Assembly: GCA_030615045.1 (NCBI GenBank)
Contig: JAUWZY010000005.1
Coordinates: forward strand, 1 to 21,413
From: Chloroflexota bacterium
Lineage (GTDB): Bacteria; Chloroflexota; Dehalococcoidia; SZUA-161; JAUWZY01
Length of the DNA: 21,413 nt
Direction of reading: 5' to 3'
The translations under genes were made by a program, and so were the position numbers. The first letter of the stretch is position 1; each line of letters opens with the position of its first letter. The notes below the pieces were generated by a model. That model worked only from the letters and a program-made list of their open reading frames with translations. It made no database searches and was not told the DNA's origin. Below are positions 9,489 through 17,450 of the stretch, piece after piece.

Positions 9489-9525
9489 GTAAGGCAGGGT
9501 CTAAGCGTTGTGGACTCTGCCTTAC
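9489..9525 (-). terminator. Probable terminator after the phosphohistidine-domain gene
   Basis: A 13-base inverted repeat (9489-9501 with 9513-9525, one mismatch in minus-strand RNA) with an 11-base loop starts about 22 bases after the stop of the minus-strand gene at 9548. It is followed on that strand by TCTTTCCATATTT, which is only moderately T-rich. Position and stem strength favour a terminator. Confidence 0.5.
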
Positions 9526-9547
9526 CCTTTGAGTCGCCGGAGTCAGA

Positions 9548-11239
9548 TCAGCCCAGGATATGAACAGTCCCCTGGTTTGCGTCGATCTTTATCCTCTGCC
9601 CGGTCTTGATCTTGGTTGTGCCTTCGAAAACGTTTATCACCACGGGTATGCCAAACTCTCGACCGACGATAGAAGGATGGGATAAGCTTCCTCCCCGGTC
9701 AATAACTGCGCCGTTAATTAAGGCAAAAATCGGTGTCCAGCTTGGGCAGGTAGTGGGAGCGACCAGGATGTCACCTGGCTGGACCTCGACCAATTGCTCA
9801 AAGCTCATTATGACGCGTGCCGGTCCTTCGGCAATCCCAGGAGCCCCACATGTGCCGTAAAGGTCAGCCTTCAGCTCCGGCCTGACCACAGGTAATGCCC
9901 CGACGATGACTTTTAGGACGATAGCGTCCATCGATGGCAATAGGTCCTTCACTACCGCTTCTTCTATGCCGCTCCGAGTTGTGATTACAACGGGATAGTC
10001 GGTTTTTGTTTGCCAACTTTCCCATTCCTTACGCCGCCTGCTCGATATATGGCGCAAGTCGTGGTATTCCGGGCAAGGCAGGACTCTCTTGATTTCATCA
10101 GGGATCAGGTAAAAGGTATCATCAGGTTGATCGATGGTTCCCGCTTGCACCAGCCTTCTCCCTATTCCCAGGCAGCAGCGGCGGATCAATGCATGGGTGT
10201 ATAAGTCCAGATAATGGTCATGTTCCTCACTGTATGTCTGGGACTTTTGGGCCAAGCTTAACAGCGCCAGGAACCATTCCCTTTGGTCTTCAGGCACCCT
10301 TTGAATCAATTGCTTTGTTATTTCCTCCCTTTCTTTGGCCAGCCTCTCTCTGACCTCATCCAGGACGAAGCTGTTGCCCTTTGCCATGTAGCCTTTTATG
10401 GCGAATATGGCCGGAGTGGGGTCTTCTACCCAAGATGGCTCATTGATCTCGGCCATGCGGCTTATCCTCCAGCCGTTGTCCCACAACCAGTCGCGGAATG
10501 GTTTGAGCCACTGCCTCCCTGCCTCGGTTTGCTCCAGCTTAGGGACCACGTCTTTGGCTTCGCTGGTGAGGAAGATATCTCCCAACCCCTTCTTTAGCGC
10601 ATCCTGCCCGAATTGCCAAAGGGCTCTGTCATTCTGGAAGACCCTATTATCGAAGCCCGCCATCAGCTTATGGAATTCTGGACTGGCATCGTCGATGCCA
10701 AGCAAATCTTTACACATCCCCTCAAATGTTATAAAGGCGTTATATGCGGCATACATGCCAATAAAGTGTACCTCCCACATCCTGCGGCATACCCAGATAA
10801 CATCTTCAAGGTGTGCGAACAGTTGGACATTATCGGCTGTGTCAAGATCAAATTTCTTCAGCCGCTCATAATGCCCCAGCATCTCATCTATAGTTGGCTT
10901 CCACCAGGCGTCAAAGTCCTCAATTAATGGACGCATGGCCTCCTTGAATTTAGTCTCACGCCTTTTGATCTCCTCCTCATCCCTGACTACAAGAATGGCA
11001 GAATAGTCGCACCCGTCGATGACTTTTTTCTCCCAGCCTTTACTGGTGGGGATGCTCAGCTGCTCGGCAGCAACCTGCGTGCCGTAGGCGCAGTATTGCA
11101 TCCAAAACCAGGTAAACATCTGAGTCCACGGCGGCACAGATTGAGTCGCATTCCAAAACCAAGACGGCGCTACCTTTAGATCAGCCTCCTTATCGAACTC
11201 ATATCCGGGGCAATAATCCCAGATCTTTTCTTGTCCCAT
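9548..11239 (-). CDS. PEP-synthase-like protein with phosphohistidine domain, no ATP-grasp domain (paralog A)
   Basis: The 563-residue product ends in the PEP-utilising enzyme mobile domain (about 465-563). Its signature GGSLSHPSIVGREFGIPVV carries the predicted phospho-accepting His521. Upstream is a helical region with EEHDHYLDLYTHALIRRC and the pattern G.RLVQAGTIDQ..DTFYLIPDEI, as seen in the middle of PEP synthases and rifampicin phosphotransferases. The N-terminal ATP-grasp domain of those enzymes is absent, and so is the C-terminal PEP-binding TIM barrel. The N-terminal 150 residues are rich in aromatic residues and not recognised. The closest described architecture known to me is the His-bearing subunit of phenylphosphate synthase, which works with a separate ATP-binding subunit. 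No such partner is in view. A paralog lies 273 bases upstream. Domain call firm; substrate unknown. Confidence 0.8.
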   Translation of the reverse strand: MGQEKIWDYCPGYEFDKEADLKVAPSWFWNATQSVPPWTQMFTWFWMQYCAYGTQVAAEQLSIPTSKGWEKKVIDGCDYSAILVVRDEEEIKRRETKFKEAMRPLIEDFDAWWKPTIDEMLGHYERLKKFDLDTADNVQLFAHLEDVIWVCRRMWEVHFIGMYAAYNAFITFEGMCKDLLGIDDASPEFHKLMAGFDNRVFQNDRALWQFGQDALKKGLGDIFLTSEAKDVVPKLEQTEAGRQWLKPFRDWLWDNGWRISRMAEINEPSWVEDPTPAIFAIKGYMAKGNSFVLDEVRERLAKEREEITKQLIQRVPEDQREWFLALLSLAQKSQTYSEEHDHYLDLYTHALIRRCCLGIGRRLVQAGTIDQPDDTFYLIPDEIKRVLPCPEYHDLRHISSRRRKEWESWQTKTDYPVVITTRSGIEEAVVKDLLPSMDAIVLKVIVGALPVVRPELKADLYGTCGAPGIAEGPARVIMSFEQLVEVQPGDILVAPTTCPSWTPIFALINGAVIDRGGSLSHPSIVGREFGIPVVINVFEGTTKIKTGQRIKIDANQGTVHILG

Positions 11240-11451
11240 TTTTCTCTCGCCTTTCTGTTTTATTATGGTCGAGACTTCAGAACATCATTATATTGCACTT
11301 TGTCAGCGGTCTATCCCCACCCTGCCATAACTTCGAGGCTCGAATTGGCGAGAGTGGGCTCAATAGTCAAAATTCCGTGGGTCTCTTCTTTGGAGAAAAT
11401 CAGTCCAGGTCTATCGTGCGCCGCATCCATCTTGGCCCACAACCCCCGAAC

Positions 11452-11480
11452 ACCCCAGGCTAATCGAAGTCCTCTGGGGT
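11452..11480 (-). repeat. Inverted repeat between the two phosphohistidine-domain genes
   Basis: ACCCCAG (11452-11458) and CTGGGGT (11474-11480) pair across a 15-base loop and can be extended by GAA/TTC with a 2-base bulge. It lies in the 273-base gap (11240-11512), downstream of the stop of paralog B on the minus strand. There is no T-tract, so it is a weak terminator candidate or an RNA-stabilising stem. The gap otherwise holds only a possible -10 TATAAT (minus strand, 11287-11292) without a convincing -35. Confidence 0.35.
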
Positions 11481-11512
11481 TCTATATCGCTGTTCCTGCG
11501 AGGCTATCCTAC

Positions 11513-13216
11513 TTAGCCCAGGATATAAACAGTCCCCTCGGTTCCGTTGACCCTTATCATCTGCCCGGTTCTGATCTTCTTTGTGCCCTCAAAAACATTT
11601 ATCACCGCTGGTATGCCATGCTCTCGACCGACAATACAAGCATGGGAGAGCATGCCGCCCCTGTCGACGACCGCTGCCTTGATGATGCCGAAAACAGGGG
11701 TCCAGCTTGGTCTTGTAGTGATAGCGACCAGGATCTCACCCGGCTTGACCTCGCCCAATTGTTCGTAGCTCATTACAACTCGGGCTGGCCCTTCGGCAAC
11801 CCCGGGGGAGCCGGGCAGGCCATAAAGATCGGCCTTCAGCTCCGGCCTGACATCGGGCATCTCGCCGACGATGACTTTGAGGGCAATGCCATCCATTGAC
11901 GGTATAATGTCCATCCCTACCGCTTCCATGATATTCGCCCGGGTGGTAAACACAGGCGGGGGGTCTTCCTTGAGCCACTGCTCCCACTCTTTGCGCCTCC
12001 TGTTGACAATGAAGCGCAAGTCATAACATTCTGGCACCATCATGACCCTCTCGATCTCATCGGGGATGAGGAAAAAGACATCCTCAGTTTGATCGATGGT
12101 TCCTGCTTGCACAAGCCTTCTTCCTATTCCCAGGCAGCAGCGGCGGATCAATGCGTGGCTGTATAGGTCCAGGTAATGGTCATGCTCCTCAGCCCAGTAG
12201 CTATACTTTTGCGACAATCTTATCAGCGCCTCGAACCACTCCCTTTCCTCTTCAGGCACTCTTTGCACAAATGCGGCTACCGCTTCCTCCCTTTCCTTAG
12301 CCAATTTTTCCCTGGTCTCATCGAGGTCGAAGCCGCCGCCCTTGGCCAGGAAGCCTTTTATTCCCTGTATTGCTGGAGTGGGATCCTCGATCCAGGTTGG
12401 CACATTGATTTCGGCTGGCCGATCGATTCTCCAGCCATCCTCCCACAGCCATTCTCGCAACTCTTTGAGCCACTCCCTCCCAGCTTCGCTTTGCTCCAGC
12501 TTCGGTATCACCTCTCTGGGTTGGCTGGTGAGGAAGATATCTGCCAGTCCCATCTTCCGCGCATCCTGGCCAAATTGCCACAAGCGTTTGTTGACCTGAA
12601 ACACCTTATTGTCGAAGCCGACCATGAGTTTTTGGAATTCGGGGCTGGTATCGCCGATTCCAAACCGCTCCCTGCATAATCTATCAAGTAGCACCCAGCA
12701 ACTATAGGCAGCATCCTGACAGGTAAAGTGATTCTCCCACATCTTGCGGTACATGCTGGTGACATCGTAGAGGCGTTGCATTAGTTCGAGATTTGTCCCC
12801 TTATCATAATCGAATTCCTTGAGCGGCTTGTAGATGGCCATTATCTCGTCTATTTGCCTGTGCCAGATCCCGTCAAAATCCTCGAGATAGGGACGCAGTG
12901 CCTTTCTGAATTTGACCTCGCGCTGCTTTATCACCTCCGGGTCTCTGACAACAAGGAAGGCGCAGTAATCGTGACCGTGGTAGTTCCTAAGATCCCAGCC
13001 ATAACAGCAAGGGGTGCACAGCGCTACATTGCCATACGTTGGACGGCAATACTTGTTCCAAAACCAGGCGAACATCGGCGTCCATGCCGGTATCGAGTGC
13101 GTCCCATCCAGAAACCAAGACGATACCACCTTGAGATCGACTTCTGGATCCCAATCAACTCCTGGGCTCCAATCCCAGACCGGCTTTGTTACCTCCCTCG
13201 GCAGCTCCTGTGCCAT
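11513..13216 (-). CDS. PEP-synthase-like protein with phosphohistidine domain, no ATP-grasp domain (paralog B)
   Basis: The 567-residue product is a full-length paralog of the 9548-11239 product with the same layout. It has an unrecognised N-terminus rich in Trp and Phe, a helical middle section, and a C-terminal mobile domain with GGMLSHACIVGREHGIPAV carrying predicted phospho-His525. Much of the middle is identical between the paralogs, including HDHYLDLY and the stretch around RRCCLGIGRRLVQAGTIDQ. The N-terminal 60-80 residues differ most, notably ALCTPCCYGWDLRNYHG here against SIPTSKGWEKKVIDG in A. That is where substrate or partner specificity could differ. A strong AAGGAGGAGGA site precedes the ATG. 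No ATP-grasp or PEP-binding barrel domain is present. Possibly one component of a split phosphotransferase; function not assigned. Confidence 0.8.
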   Translation of the reverse strand: MAQELPREVTKPVWDWSPGVDWDPEVDLKVVSSWFLDGTHSIPAWTPMFAWFWNKYCRPTYGNVALCTPCCYGWDLRNYHGHDYCAFLVVRDPEVIKQREVKFRKALRPYLEDFDGIWHRQIDEIMAIYKPLKEFDYDKGTNLELMQRLYDVTSMYRKMWENHFTCQDAAYSCWVLLDRLCRERFGIGDTSPEFQKLMVGFDNKVFQVNKRLWQFGQDARKMGLADIFLTSQPREVIPKLEQSEAGREWLKELREWLWEDGWRIDRPAEINVPTWIEDPTPAIQGIKGFLAKGGGFDLDETREKLAKEREEAVAAFVQRVPEEEREWFEALIRLSQKYSYWAEEHDHYLDLYSHALIRRCCLGIGRRLVQAGTIDQTEDVFFLIPDEIERVMMVPECYDLRFIVNRRRKEWEQWLKEDPPPVFTTRANIMEAVGMDIIPSMDGIALKVIVGEMPDVRPELKADLYGLPGSPGVAEGPARVVMSYEQLGEVKPGEILVAITTRPSWTPVFGIIKAAVVDRGGMLSHACIVGREHGIPAVINVFEGTKKIRTGQMIRVNGTEGTVYILG

Positions 13217-13310
13217 TTCATCCTCCTCCTTTTTATTTTATGTCCAAAGACCTGAGATAGATTTTGTGAACTGCCCGCTTTCACCCCCTCTCAGTTAGCA
13301 TTCCGCTGAT

Positions 13311-13350
13311 ATAATACCCGAAGGGTACATCGTTTACGAAATTTTGTCAA
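13311..13350 (-). promoter_or_regulatory. Candidate promoter region for paralog B, with a small palindrome
   Basis: Read on the minus strand, a perfect TTGACA (13345-13350) is followed after 17 bases by TACCCT (13322-13327). A better -10, TATTAT (13311-13316), lies a little downstream but lacks a good -35. Overlapping both is the palindrome TACCC-GAA-GGGTA (13315-13327), a possible operator. It is about 100 bases upstream of the gene start. Confidence 0.4.
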
Positions 13351-13436
13351 GAGCTTCTCTTAGTAAGGGCGCCCCTTTTACCCCAGATCTTCACAGAAGA
13401 AAATCATACCCTCATGATCTGTTTAACTTTTTGGCA

Positions 13437-14861
13437 TCAGGGGTATTGGAGCTTAATTGGGCCTGCGGCCAGCATATCCTCAATTTCCTTCTCGGGCAGT
13501 GCAATCCGGAGCAACAGTTCCTCGTCGGAAAGTCCGGGGCCAATTTTTCGATGCAGCTCTTCAATAGATGGTTGCGGGAACTCCTTATTTAAGATGCCTT
13601 TAGCTCTGGGCGAGCTAGTCACCTTATCCAAGACATTTCGGTCTATAGGGGCAGGGGATTCTCCAAAGTAACCCGCTACATACTCGATTATCTCAGTGGG
13701 CACCACTTTATACCGCTCACCCGAGATGATATTCGCTGTCGCCTGGGTCCCCACGAACTGGGAGAACGGCGTCACCATAATCGGGTAGCCGAGTTCCTTG
13801 CGCACCTGAATTACCTCCTCCAGGACCTCTTCCAACCGGTGTTCCATCCCGACCTCAGAGAGGTGGCGTTTCAGGGTTGTCATCATCCCTCCGGGCACCT
13901 GATGCTGGTAGTAATAAACATCATGTTCTACCGGCGCTCCGATTGGCCGCCCTTCCCGTTCGGCAATGTACCTAAAATGAGCCGCCGCAGCTTCCAGTGC
14001 CTCCTCATCTAAGTTTGCCGAATAACCCAAACGGCGAACATTTTTCGACACATTGAGCACAGATGGCTGAGAGGTGCCATAAGCAAGAGGTGGGATAGCT
14101 GTATGTACTACCCTGACACCCAGTCGGATGGCTTCTAAATAACAAATGGGGGCCAGCCCTGTAGTACAATGTGAGTGGAACTCAAGGGGGCGCCCGTTGA
14201 TGTTTTGTTGAACCACCGGCACCAGCGTCCGAACGCGATCAGGCGTTAGAAGCCCCCCCTGGTCTTTTATATACACGGTGTCAATAGCGGGACACCTCGC
14301 CATCTCTTGGGCCCGTTGTGCATAGTATTCATCGGTATGCACAGGGCTGATGGAAAAGCACAATGCCCCCAAGACCTCTTCAATCCCCGCCGCCTTAGCC
14401 AGCCGCGCTGTTTGGCAGATAACGTCTATTTCATTGGCGGCATCCATTGACCAGAGACGCCTTATGCCATTGGCAGCCACCCGCTCTATGGCAAGAGCTA
14501 TCACTGAGTCTGGCGCGCGCTTGAAACCCATGAAGCGTTTGCCCGTCGTGCCAAAGCTTAAAGGAGTCCGTGGCATTGCCTGGCGCACCAGTCGGATCTT
14601 CTGCCAAGGGTTTTCCTTATGCCAGCGAACACCTACCACCATATGCGCCCCACTTATAAAATCCATAGCCTTGAACCCAATCCTATCCATTACTGGTGCA
14701 ATTGAAAGTATCATGGCTGTCGTTATCCCAGTGGCATCCCAGAGGCTCTGGTTACCGTCTCGTACGGTGGTATCGATAAACTTGATCTCGTGTTGATTAG
14801 AAGCCATTTCAACCTGCTTCGGCTTGGACTGCCCTCGCAGAACCGAATATGCAGAGCTCAT
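13437..14861 (-). CDS. Divergent carboxyltransferase (oxaloacetate decarboxylase alpha / pyruvate carboxylase B type), no biotin domain
   Basis: The 474-residue product has the TIM-barrel carboxyltransferase domain of biotin-dependent enzymes. Metal and active-site features: DTTVRDGNQSLW with Asp30, YIKDQGGLLTPDRV with Lys199 in the place of the carbamylated lysine, and EFHSHCTTG with His229 and His231 as metal ligands. A conserved C-terminal carboxylase region follows (PGGMMTTLKRHLSE, FSQFVGTQATANI). The chain ends with no biotinyl (AMKM) domain, so a separate biotin protein would be needed. Several segments depart from the usual family: IKDQGG for IKDMAG, and GTTGKRFMGFKRAPDSV with WSMDAANE where known enzymes have LRGQN... 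and FD.LND. Substrate, pyruvate/oxaloacetate or another acyl acceptor, is therefore uncertain. The start may be ATG 14861 or the later ATG at 14807, closer to the conserved domain. Neither has a strong ribosome site. Confidence 0.82.
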   Translation of the reverse strand: MSSAYSVLRGQSKPKQVEMASNQHEIKFIDTTVRDGNQSLWDATGITTAMILSIAPVMDRIGFKAMDFISGAHMVVGVRWHKENPWQKIRLVRQAMPRTPLSFGTTGKRFMGFKRAPDSVIALAIERVAANGIRRLWSMDAANEIDVICQTARLAKAAGIEEVLGALCFSISPVHTDEYYAQRAQEMARCPAIDTVYIKDQGGLLTPDRVRTLVPVVQQNINGRPLEFHSHCTTGLAPICYLEAIRLGVRVVHTAIPPLAYGTSQPSVLNVSKNVRRLGYSANLDEEALEAAAAHFRYIAEREGRPIGAPVEHDVYYYQHQVPGGMMTTLKRHLSEVGMEHRLEEVLEEVIQVRKELGYPIMVTPFSQFVGTQATANIISGERYKVVPTEIIEYVAGYFGESPAPIDRNVLDKVTSSPRAKGILNKEFPQPSIEELHRKIGPGLSDEELLLRIALPEKEIEDMLAAGPIKLQYP

Positions 14862-15025
14862 GTTGGCATCGACGGTCCTTTCGATAAGCAGCGGCCTTCA
14901 TCTTCACCCCCTTAAAGAGAGGGCTAACGGCGTGGGGCTAAGTGGAAGAAGCAGGGAGCTCTCAATTTATCCTTCAACCTTTACTGCTTGGCTATCTATG
15001 GTCTTCAACTACTTCGATTAGCAAC

Positions 15026-15098
<73 letters not shown>

Positions 15099-15110
15099 AA
15101 ACTGGTGTCT

Positions 15111-15139
15111 ATTTTAGCCCCAAAACCGGCCTTTGTAAA
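15111..15139 (-). promoter_or_regulatory. Sigma-70-type promoter of tRNA-Ala
   Basis: On the minus strand TTTACA (15134-15139) and TAAAAT (15111-15116) are separated by exactly 17 bases. The predicted transcription start is about 6 bases before the mature tRNA 5' end. Both hexamers differ from consensus by one base. Confidence 0.65.
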
Positions 15140-15200
15140 GGGGGACCTCTTGCTTGGTTGGAATCGCTGCCGAGGCGCTGACGGCGGCAGGCCCTGAAGA

Positions 15201-15229
15201 TTGACAAGGGGCTGGTGGCGGTCTAAAAT
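15201..15229 (+). promoter_or_regulatory. Sigma-70-type promoter of the acetyl-CoA synthetase gene
   Basis: A perfect TTGACA (15201-15206), a 17-base spacer and TAAAAT (15224-15229) face the acetyl-CoA synthetase gene. The expected start near 15236 leaves a leader of about 150 bases. It is divergent from the tRNA-Ala promoter about 60 bases away. Confidence 0.7.
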
Positions 15230-15247
15230 GAATAATGAATAGTGGGG

Positions 15248-15288
15248 GATGTCCTTATCTCAGCGATTTTACACAGGAGCAGGACATC
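15248..15288 (+). repeat. Inverted repeat in the acs leader
   Basis: GATGTCCT (15248-15255) and AGGACATC (15281-15288) are perfect 8-base arms around a 25-base loop, beginning about 12 bases after the predicted transcript start. It could be an RNA stem in the leader or a spaced operator. It does not resemble a riboswitch that I know. Confidence 0.5.
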
Positions 15289-15384
15289 AGTGGCGGGTGT
15301 GGCATCGCAGTCATCTAATCATTCGCTTCAGTAGAGAGTTTTTCAGCTAAAGAAAGCTCGAAGTTTGGAAAGGGGGCGTAAGCT

Positions 15385-17355
15385 GTGCAGACTCTCGGAG
15401 ATGCAGAAATCACAGGACGCTCTAGCTTGGAACATCGTGTCTGGCCTCATAAGCGGTATGACGAGATGTATCGCCGCTCCTTGGAGGACCCTGAGAGGTT
15501 CTGGGCCGAAGAAGCCCGCCGCCTCGACTGGTACGAGACCTGGGACCGGGTGCTTCAGTGGCAGCCCCCATATGCCAGCTGGTTCGTGGGAGGGAAACTG
15601 AACGCCTGCTATCAGTGCGTTGACCGGCATGTGAAGACCTGGAGGAAGAGCAAGGTGGCTATCTACTGGGAGGGCGAGCTCGGTGAGACCAGGGTGCTGA
15701 GCTATTCCACTCTGTTTCGGGAAGTCAATAGATTTGCTTCAGCGCTTCAGAAGCTGGGGGTTGAGAAAGGGGATCGGGTTGCCCTTTATCTGCCCATGAT
15801 TCCAGAGCTTCCCATCTTTATGCTCGCCTGTGCCCGGATCGGGGCAGTGCATACGGTGATTTTCTCCGGGTTCAGCGCCAAAGCTATAGCCGATCGTCTC
15901 AATGATACTCAGGCAAAGCTCATCATCACTGCCGACGGCGCATATCGCCGGGGCAAAATCTTGCCGCTCAAGGGGATAGCTGACGAAGCAGCAGATCTCT
16001 CCCCCTCTGTGGACAAAATCATCGTGGTCAGAAGAACGGGCCAACCTGTTCCAATGACGGAAAAAAGAGACCTCGAGCTCGGTTCCCTCCTTGACGAGGC
16101 GGATAAGTTCGTTAAGCCTGAGCCAATGGAGTCAACTCATCCTCTTTACATCCTTTATACCTCCGGGACCACCGGGAAGCCCAAGGGGGTGATTCACAGC
16201 ACCGGCGGCTATTTGGTGTATAATCACTCTGCTTACAAGTGGGTGTTTAACATAAAGGAGGAGTCGGTCTACTGGTGCACTGCCGATGTCGGCTGGGTCA
16301 CCGGCCATAGCTCCATAGTCTACGCCCCGCTCTCCCACGGCGCTGCCATCGTCCTCTATGAGGGAGCCCCCGATTATCCGGCAGTGGATCGCTGGTGGGA
16401 CATCATTGAGAAATACGGGGTGACCATCTTCTATACCTCTCCTACGGCGATTAGGATGTTCATGCGCTACGGTGAGGAGTGGCCGGCAAAGCATGATCTC
16501 TCCACACTTGAGCTTCTGGGGAGCGTCGGCGAGCCCATAAATCCCGAGGCCTGGCAATGGTTTTACAAGTACATCGGCGGGGAGAGGTGCCCTATCGTGG
16601 ACACCTGGTGGCAGACGGAGACGGGGGGCATTATGATCTCCCCCAGCCCCGGGATCGAGCCCATTCCGCTTAAACCGGGATCGGCAACCTTCCCCCTCCC
16701 CGGTATTGACGCCGCCGTTGTTAGTGCCGAGGGAGAGGAGCTACCACTGGGACAGAAGGGTTATCTGGTGATAAGACGCCCCTGGCCGGGGATGTTGCCC
16801 GGTATCTACGGCGACCCTGAGCGCTATAAAGAGTCATATTGGTCCCGTTTCCCCGGCGTCTACTACACCGGGGACTTCGCCATACGCGATGAAGATGGGT
16901 ATTTCTGGATCCTGGGCCGGGCGGATGAGGTGCTCAAGGTGGCGGGACATCGTCTGGGGACTGCTGAACTGGAGGACGCCGCTGTCTCCCATCCCGCTGT
17001 AGCCGAGGCGGCAGCGGCGGCGAAGCCCGACCCGGTGAAGGGCGAGGCCATCGTCCTCTTCGTTACCCTTAAGGAAGGCATTGCCCCTTCGGACACAATT
17101 AAAAAAGAGCTTGTGGCGCAGCTTCGTAAATCCATCGGCCCCGTCGCCACTCCGGAGGAGATCTACTTTACCCGCTCCCTCCCCAAGACGAGGAGCGGGA
17201 AGATTATGCGCCGTATTCTCAAGGCGATAGCCATGGGACAGGAGATCGGAGACGTTACTACCCTTGAGGATGAAGCTTCAGTAGAGGAAGTGAAGAAGGC
17301 CCACGAGGCTCTCAAGGAGGCAATTGAAGGGGCTGGCGGGAAGGCCGCTAGGTAA
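15385..17355 (+). CDS. acs: Acetyl-CoA synthetase (AMP-forming)
   Basis: Activates acetate with ATP to acetyl-AMP and then to acetyl-CoA. The 656 residues are of normal length. Motifs: P-loop YTSGTTGKPKG (258-268), DTWWQTETGG (406-415) with the Trp that limits the pocket to acetate, YYTGDFAIRDEDGYFWILGR (493-512), and SLPKTRSGKIMRR (598-610). Lys606 in the last motif is the catalytic lysine and the usual target of regulatory acetylation. The GTG start at 15385 is supported by AAAGGGGG a little upstream and by the expected N-terminus (HRVWPHKRYDEMYRRSLEDPERFW). It is a single-gene transcript behind a strong promoter, flanked by minus-strand genes. Propionate use cannot be excluded, but the pocket residues favour acetate. 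In this setting it may feed acetate into, or balance it with, the acetyl-CoA pathway. Confidence 0.94.
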   Translation: MQTLGDAEITGRSSLEHRVWPHKRYDEMYRRSLEDPERFWAEEARRLDWYETWDRVLQWQPPYASWFVGGKLNACYQCVDRHVKTWRKSKVAIYWEGELGETRVLSYSTLFREVNRFASALQKLGVEKGDRVALYLPMIPELPIFMLACARIGAVHTVIFSGFSAKAIADRLNDTQAKLIITADGAYRRGKILPLKGIADEAADLSPSVDKIIVVRRTGQPVPMTEKRDLELGSLLDEADKFVKPEPMESTHPLYILYTSGTTGKPKGVIHSTGGYLVYNHSAYKWVFNIKEESVYWCTADVGWVTGHSSIVYAPLSHGAAIVLYEGAPDYPAVDRWWDIIEKYGVTIFYTSPTAIRMFMRYGEEWPAKHDLSTLELLGSVGEPINPEAWQWFYKYIGGERCPIVDTWWQTETGGIMISPSPGIEPIPLKPGSATFPLPGIDAAVVSAEGEELPLGQKGYLVIRRPWPGMLPGIYGDPERYKESYWSRFPGVYYTGDFAIRDEDGYFWILGRADEVLKVAGHRLGTAELEDAAVSHPAVAEAAAAAKPDPVKGEAIVLFVTLKEGIAPSDTIKKELVAQLRKSIGPVATPEEIYFTRSLPKTRSGKIMRRILKAIAMGQEIGDVTTLEDEASVEEVKKAHEALKEAIEGAGGKAAR

Positions 17356-17450
17356 GCCCATCATCTGACGCCACGATTTTTCTTTTTACTCGGGCGGGGC
17401 TTTTGGATGCCGTAGATAAGAAGACTTTTTGCTGTTGAGGCGAGCCGACA

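Noticed and set aside
9397..9547. T-box riboswitch upstream of leuS
   Set aside because: T-box leaders need a longer region with a specifier loop and the conserved T-box sequence; neither is present in the 151 bases, only two simple hairpins.
11231..11899. Plus-strand ORF of 222 codons between and over the phosphohistidine-domain genes
   Set aside because: Most of it is the opposite strand of paralog B; composition is that of a shadow frame and it has no recognisable domain.
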